Of a stretch of 64,000 nt of DNA, positions 60,915 to 64,000 are shown piece after piece. The position numbers were made by a program, and so were the translations under genes. Under the pieces are notes generated by a model. It was given only the letters and a program-made list of their open reading frames with translations, ran no database searches and had not been told where the DNA came from. Source of the DNA: M2408 sp040386975. Its GTDB lineage: Bacteria; Bacteroidota; Bacteroidia; Flavobacteriales_D; Crocinitomicaceae. The DNA lies in the NCBI GenBank assembly GCA_040386975.1, contig JAZKEO010000024.1, forward strand, positions 62,001 to 126,000, in the 5' to 3' direction. The first letter of the stretch is position 1; each line of letters starts with the position of its first letter.

Positions 60915-61917
60915 ATTATCGCTGTTTGGAGCATTGCTTTTGACTTTCTCACTTTTGTCTATGAGAACAGCAAAAGAAGTTTCAATTTCGTCAAACGCTT
61001 GGGGTTTTTTCGGACACAAACGCATCAATCGTATGGCAATTTTTACGCTCCCTCCAGAAATGTTTGGGTTTTACAAAGAACACATCGAATACATAACCGA
61101 ACATGCGGTTGATCCAGATAAACGCAGATATGCCGTAAAAGGCGAAGCAGAATGTCATTACATCGATGTTGATCATTATGCTCACGAGGGAAGTAATCCT
61201 TTTGATGTCGTGCCAAGAACATGGTCAAAAGCTGTAGAAAAATTTACCGAAGACACGCTTCATGCTTACGGAATTGTTCCGTGGAATATCCAATTCATGA
61301 AATCCAAGCTACAAAAAGCCTTTGAGAACAAAAACATCGATTTAATTTTAAAATATTCAGCTGATATTGGACATTACATTGGAGATTCACACGTTCCTCT
61401 TCACACAACTGAAAACTACAACGGACAATTAACAGGTCAACGTGGAATTCACGGATTGTGGGAAAGTCGTTTGGTTGAAATAAACGCTGAAGACTACGAT
61501 TATTTCATTGGGAAAAGTGTTTACCTTAAAAAACCCTTGGATTTCACTTGGAATGCTGTTCAAGAATCGTTCGCCGCTTTGGATAGCGTTTTGCGTTTTG
61601 AAAAAGAATTGACAAAAAAATTCCCTGAAGACAAAAAGTATTCTTACGAACAAAGAGGAAACACAACTATTCAAACCTATTCTTTGGATTTCTCGCAAGA
61701 ATACCACAAAATGATGGGCGGAATGGTTGAACGTAGAATGCGACAAGCAATTTTAGCTGTTGGTTCTTTTTGGTACACCGCTTGGGTTGATGCTGGTCAG
61801 CCAGACTTGACTAAATTGCAGAATATCCCGCCATCAGCTGAATTGTTGAAAGAAATTCAAGATTTAGATGCGATGTATAAAGCAGGCGAAGTCAAAGGCA
61901 GAGATTGTGATCATTGA
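60892..61917 (+). CDS. S1/P1-type or zinc phospholipase C-like nuclease
   Basis: A 341-residue secreted protein with a signal peptide (about 1-32) and the zinc hydrolase fold of S1/P1 nucleases and phospholipase C. The mature start N-A-W-G-F-F-G-H-K has the conserved Trp and first His. Later zinc-ligand segments are D-V-D-H-Y, I-G-H-Y-I-G-D-S-H-V-P-L-H and G-I-H-G-L-W-E. It probably cuts nucleic acid or phosphodiesters outside the inner membrane. It overlaps comB by 23 bp, which suggests translational coupling. Confidence 0.85.
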   Translation: MGNLLKFKLSLFGALLLTFSLLSMRTAKEVSISSNAWGFFGHKRINRMAIFTLPPEMFGFYKEHIEYITEHAVDPDKRRYAVKGEAECHYIDVDHYAHEGSNPFDVVPRTWSKAVEKFTEDTLHAYGIVPWNIQFMKSKLQKAFENKNIDLILKYSADIGHYIGDSHVPLHTTENYNGQLTGQRGIHGLWESRLVEINAEDYDYFIGKSVYLKKPLDFTWNAVQESFAALDSVLRFEKELTKKFPEDKKYSYEQRGNTTIQTYSLDFSQEYHKMMGGMVERRMRQAILAVGSFWYTAWVDAGQPDLTKLQNIPPSAELLKEIQDLDAMYKAGEVKGRDCDH

Positions 61918-61953
61918 TTTTTAATTCAAGTAGAATTTCATAAAACAAGATAA

Positions 61954-62376
61954 ATGAAAAAGTATTTACTATTTAGCTTTTGTTTTATTAATTATCTAAG
62001 TTTTTTTTCTCAAGAAGATTGTTTTAAAAGACTTGAGGACGCCTTCAACAAAAGAGGTGCATATCAAATTAGTGACGAAATGCATCGAAATGTTATTATT
62101 TCTTTTTTTGATGAAAATGGTTCCAATTGTGTAAAAGGGAAAGTTCGTGTAGAAAATGGCACAATTGTTACTGTATTTTTACAATACAAGGATGATAGTT
62201 TTGAATTACTAGATAAAAAATTTTATAATTCTAAAAAAATGCCACCTTTAATTATAAATGGCATTTCTGAAATGATTATTACCGCCGATGGAGAAAAATT
62301 AAGAGTTATATTTATTGATAAATTAAAGCCTAAAAATAAAACCTTAAAAGAATCAGAGCTTCTAGAAAATTTATAA
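61954..62376 (+). CDS. Small secreted protein, unknown
   Basis: A 140-residue product with a signal peptide (1-19). It has two Cys residues in C-F-K-R-L-E-D-A-F-N-K-R and S-N-C-V-K-G-K-V-R-V, and no family I recognise. It follows the nuclease gene by 36 bp and overlaps the aroC stop by 6 bp. Confidence 0.7.
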   Translation: MKKYLLFSFCFINYLSFFSQEDCFKRLEDAFNKRGAYQISDEMHRNVIISFFDENGSNCVKGKVRVENGTIVTVFLQYKDDSFELLDKKFYNSKKMPPLIINGISEMIITADGEKLRVIFIDKLKPKNKTLKESELLENL

Positions 62377-63444
62377 ATAATTGCTATAAGCATTATTTCT
62401 CAACCAAAAATCTAACAAAACAATAGCAGTCATGGCTTCAACAATTGGAACGGCTCTTGGTACCACACACGGATCATGACGACCTTTTCCTTCTAAAACT
62501 ATTTGTTCTTTATCCGAATTGATACTTTCTTGTTTTTGAATCAAGGTAGCAACAGGTTTAAATGCTGTTCTGAAATAAATTGGCATTCCATTGGAAATAC
62601 CACCTTGTATCCCCCCACTTTGATTGGTTTTTGTTGTTTCGTCTTGATTAAATAAATCGTTGTGTTCCGAACCAAATTGTTCAATTCCTGCAAAACCAGA
62701 ACCGATTTCAAAACCTTTGGCAGCATTGATTGACAGCATTGCTTTTCCTAGTTCGGCGTGTAGTTTATCGAAAACTGGTTCTCCCAAACCTACTGAAACT
62801 CCAGTAATGACACAAGAAACACTTCCACCAACGGTATCGCCTTTCTTTTTTGTTTCAGCAATGAAGTTTTCCATCAAAACAGCCGTTTGAGCATCAGCAC
62901 AACGAACAGGATTTTTTTCAATTTCTGTAAAATCTATTTTTGCTGTTTCAGGAATCCTGATTTTTCCAACTTGATCCACATAAGCCGTGATCTCAATTCC
63001 TTTTGATTTTAGGAATAATTTAGCGAAAGCTCCAGCAACAACACGTGAAGCAGTTTCTCTCGCGCTTGATCTTCCACCACCACGATGATCTCGTATTCCG
63101 TATTTTTTCTGATAAGTAAAATCTGCGTGAGATGGACGATAAACGTCTTTTAAATGCTCATAATCGTTTGATTTAGCATTTGTATTTTCAATCACAAAAG
63201 CAATTGGTGCTCCCGTTGTTTTTCCTTCAAAAATCCCAGATAAAAATTTTACTTCGTCCGCTTCTTTTCGTTGTGTAACGATTTTTGATTGTCCCGGTTT
63301 TCTTCGGTTTAATTCGTTTTGTACAAAATCAAAATCAAGTTCAAAATTAGATGGAAAACCGTCAATTATTCCACCGATAGCTACTCCGTGAGATTCACCA
63401 AAAGTGGTTAATTTGAATAATTTTCCGTAACTTGAACCTGACAT
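62371..63444 (-). CDS. aroC: Chorismate synthase
   Basis: The 357-residue flavin-dependent enzyme forms chorismate from EPSP at the end of the shikimate pathway. Marks are the start M-S-G-S-S-Y-G-K-L-F-K-L-T-T-F-G-E-S-H-G, the R-P-S-H-A-D segment, R-G-G-G-R-S-S-A-R-E-T and A-F-K-P-V-A-T. Its product feeds the MenF reaction in this window. Confidence 0.98.
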   Translation of the reverse strand: MSGSSYGKLFKLTTFGESHGVAIGGIIDGFPSNFELDFDFVQNELNRRKPGQSKIVTQRKEADEVKFLSGIFEGKTTGAPIAFVIENTNAKSNDYEHLKDVYRPSHADFTYQKKYGIRDHRGGGRSSARETASRVVAGAFAKLFLKSKGIEITAYVDQVGKIRIPETAKIDFTEIEKNPVRCADAQTAVLMENFIAETKKKGDTVGGSVSCVITGVSVGLGEPVFDKLHAELGKAMLSINAAKGFEIGSGFAGIEQFGSEHNDLFNQDETTKTNQSGGIQGGISNGMPIYFRTAFKPVATLIQKQESINSDKEQIVLEGKGRHDPCVVPRAVPIVEAMTAIVLLDFWLRNNAYSNYL

Positions 63445-63498
63445 AATTTCTAATATTTAAACTAAAAGTGACGAAAAAATCAAATTTTATAAATGATT

Positions 63499-64000
63499 TT
63501 AGTTTGTTCGTCCTGGATAAACCTTTAAAGCTTCTTTCAAACAAACAACTGCTTTTTTAAGTGAATCTTGATTTAAAACGTAAGCAATTCGAGCTTCATC
63601 TTTTCCAGAACCTGGTGTTGAATAAAATCCATTTGCTGGAGCCATCATCACAGTCTGTCCTTCAAATTCAAACTCTTCCAACAACCATTGACAGAATTTT
63701 TCAGCATCATCAACAGGGAATTTTGCTACACAATAAAATGCACCACTTGGTTTTGGGCAAAAAACTCCTGGAATTTCATTTAAGCCATCAACCATAATAT
63801 TTCTGCGTTGAACATATTCAGCAACAACATCATCAAAATAAGATTGTGGTGTATTTAAAGCTGCTTCGGAAGCAATTTGATCGATTGTTGGTGGCGATAA
63901 ACGTGCTTGTCCGAATTTTAAAGCTGCAGCCATCACCTCTTTGTTTTTAGTGACAATTGCCCCAATTCTCGCTCCACACATCGAATAACGCTTAGAAACT
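63499..64000 (-). CDS. Class I/II PLP-dependent aminotransferase (C-terminal part)
   Basis: The 167 codons seen are the C-terminal part of an aspartate-aminotransferase-like enzyme, cut by the right window edge. The reading frame is open to the edge, and the PLP Lys is at 63991-63993 in V-S-K-R-Y-S-M-C-G-A-R-I-G, the S-x-S-K-x5-G-x-R-x-G type. The C-terminal domain shows G-F-Y-S-T-P and E-A-R-I-A-Y-V-L. The specific substrate cannot be decided from this part. Confidence 0.88.
   Translation of the reverse strand, partial: VSKRYSMCGARIGAIVTKNKEVMAAALKFGQARLSPPTIDQIASEAALNTPQSYFDDVVAEYVQRRNIMVDGLNEIPGVFCPKPSGAFYCVAKFPVDDAEKFCQWLLEEFEFEGQTVMMAPANGFYSTPGSGKDEARIAYVLNQDSLKKAVVCLKEALKVYPGRTN

Noticed and set aside
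61429..61746. 105-codon minus-strand ORF
   Set aside because: It is antisense to the zinc-nuclease gene, whose metal ligands are clear.

Overview
The window is AT-rich (roughly one third G+C by eye) and reads as chromosomal DNA of a free-living member of the Bacteroidota, most likely order Flavobacteriales (perhaps the Crocinitomicaceae side; this is inference). Supporting evidence: several secreted proteins end in type IX secretion (T9SS) sorting domains, one large protein ends in a gliding-motility-associated C-terminal domain, a GldI-like lipoprotein isomerase is present, many outer-membrane barrels and lipoproteins belong to Bacteroidota-only families, menaquinone genes are present, and many promoters carry the Bacteroidota -7 element TAnnTTTG instead of a TATAAT box.

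Layout. 1-6.9 kb: a minus-strand locus for a lamin-tail T9SS protein, a TonB-dependent receptor, a T9SS endonuclease I and a 5'-nucleotidase C-terminal-domain lipoprotein, together a plausible extracellular nucleic-acid scavenging set. 7.2-13 kb: a dipeptidyl peptidase IV, citrate synthase, small membrane proteins and TerC. 13-20 kb: a T9SS protein, a membrane AraC regulator and the menaquinone genes menI-menF-menD. 19.6-29 kb: a short-chain dehydrogenase, MsrB, cyclophilin, a divergent patatin, an M23/LysM peptidase, the nrnA-gldI-FKBP cluster, two unknown secreted proteins and dapA. 29-36 kb: a chalcone-isomerase-like protein, ligA, prmC and a large CUB-like/P-domain/CHU_C surface protein. 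36-44 kb: kbl, two DUF1573 proteins, a gene-free 471-bp stretch rich in palindromes, def, an Uup-like ABC-F protein, tRNA-Asn and a degenerate DUF4143 ATPase. 44-54 kb: surface and barrel proteins, a bestrophin and lepA. 53-64 kb: an OmpA-like protein, a dual-specificity phosphatase, a SirB1-like protein, rhlE, ychF, comB, an S1/P1-like nuclease, aroC and a truncated aminotransferase.

How the genes fit together. Chorismate synthase (aroC) supplies the substrate for MenF and MenD. The secreted nucleases and the 5'-nucleotidase half, with the TonB receptor, could feed nucleotides or phosphate to the cell. The T9SS cargo and the GldI-like protein point to a surface secretion and gliding machinery encoded elsewhere.

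The most unusual signals are non-coding. At least eight intergenic arrays of degenerate 7- or 8-bp words abut or run over stop codons. Five genes have a -7-like element exactly 4 nt before the start codon, which predicts leaderless mRNAs. A 471-bp non-coding island carries nested inverted repeats. No CRISPR array, prophage, insertion sequence or complete known defence system was seen.
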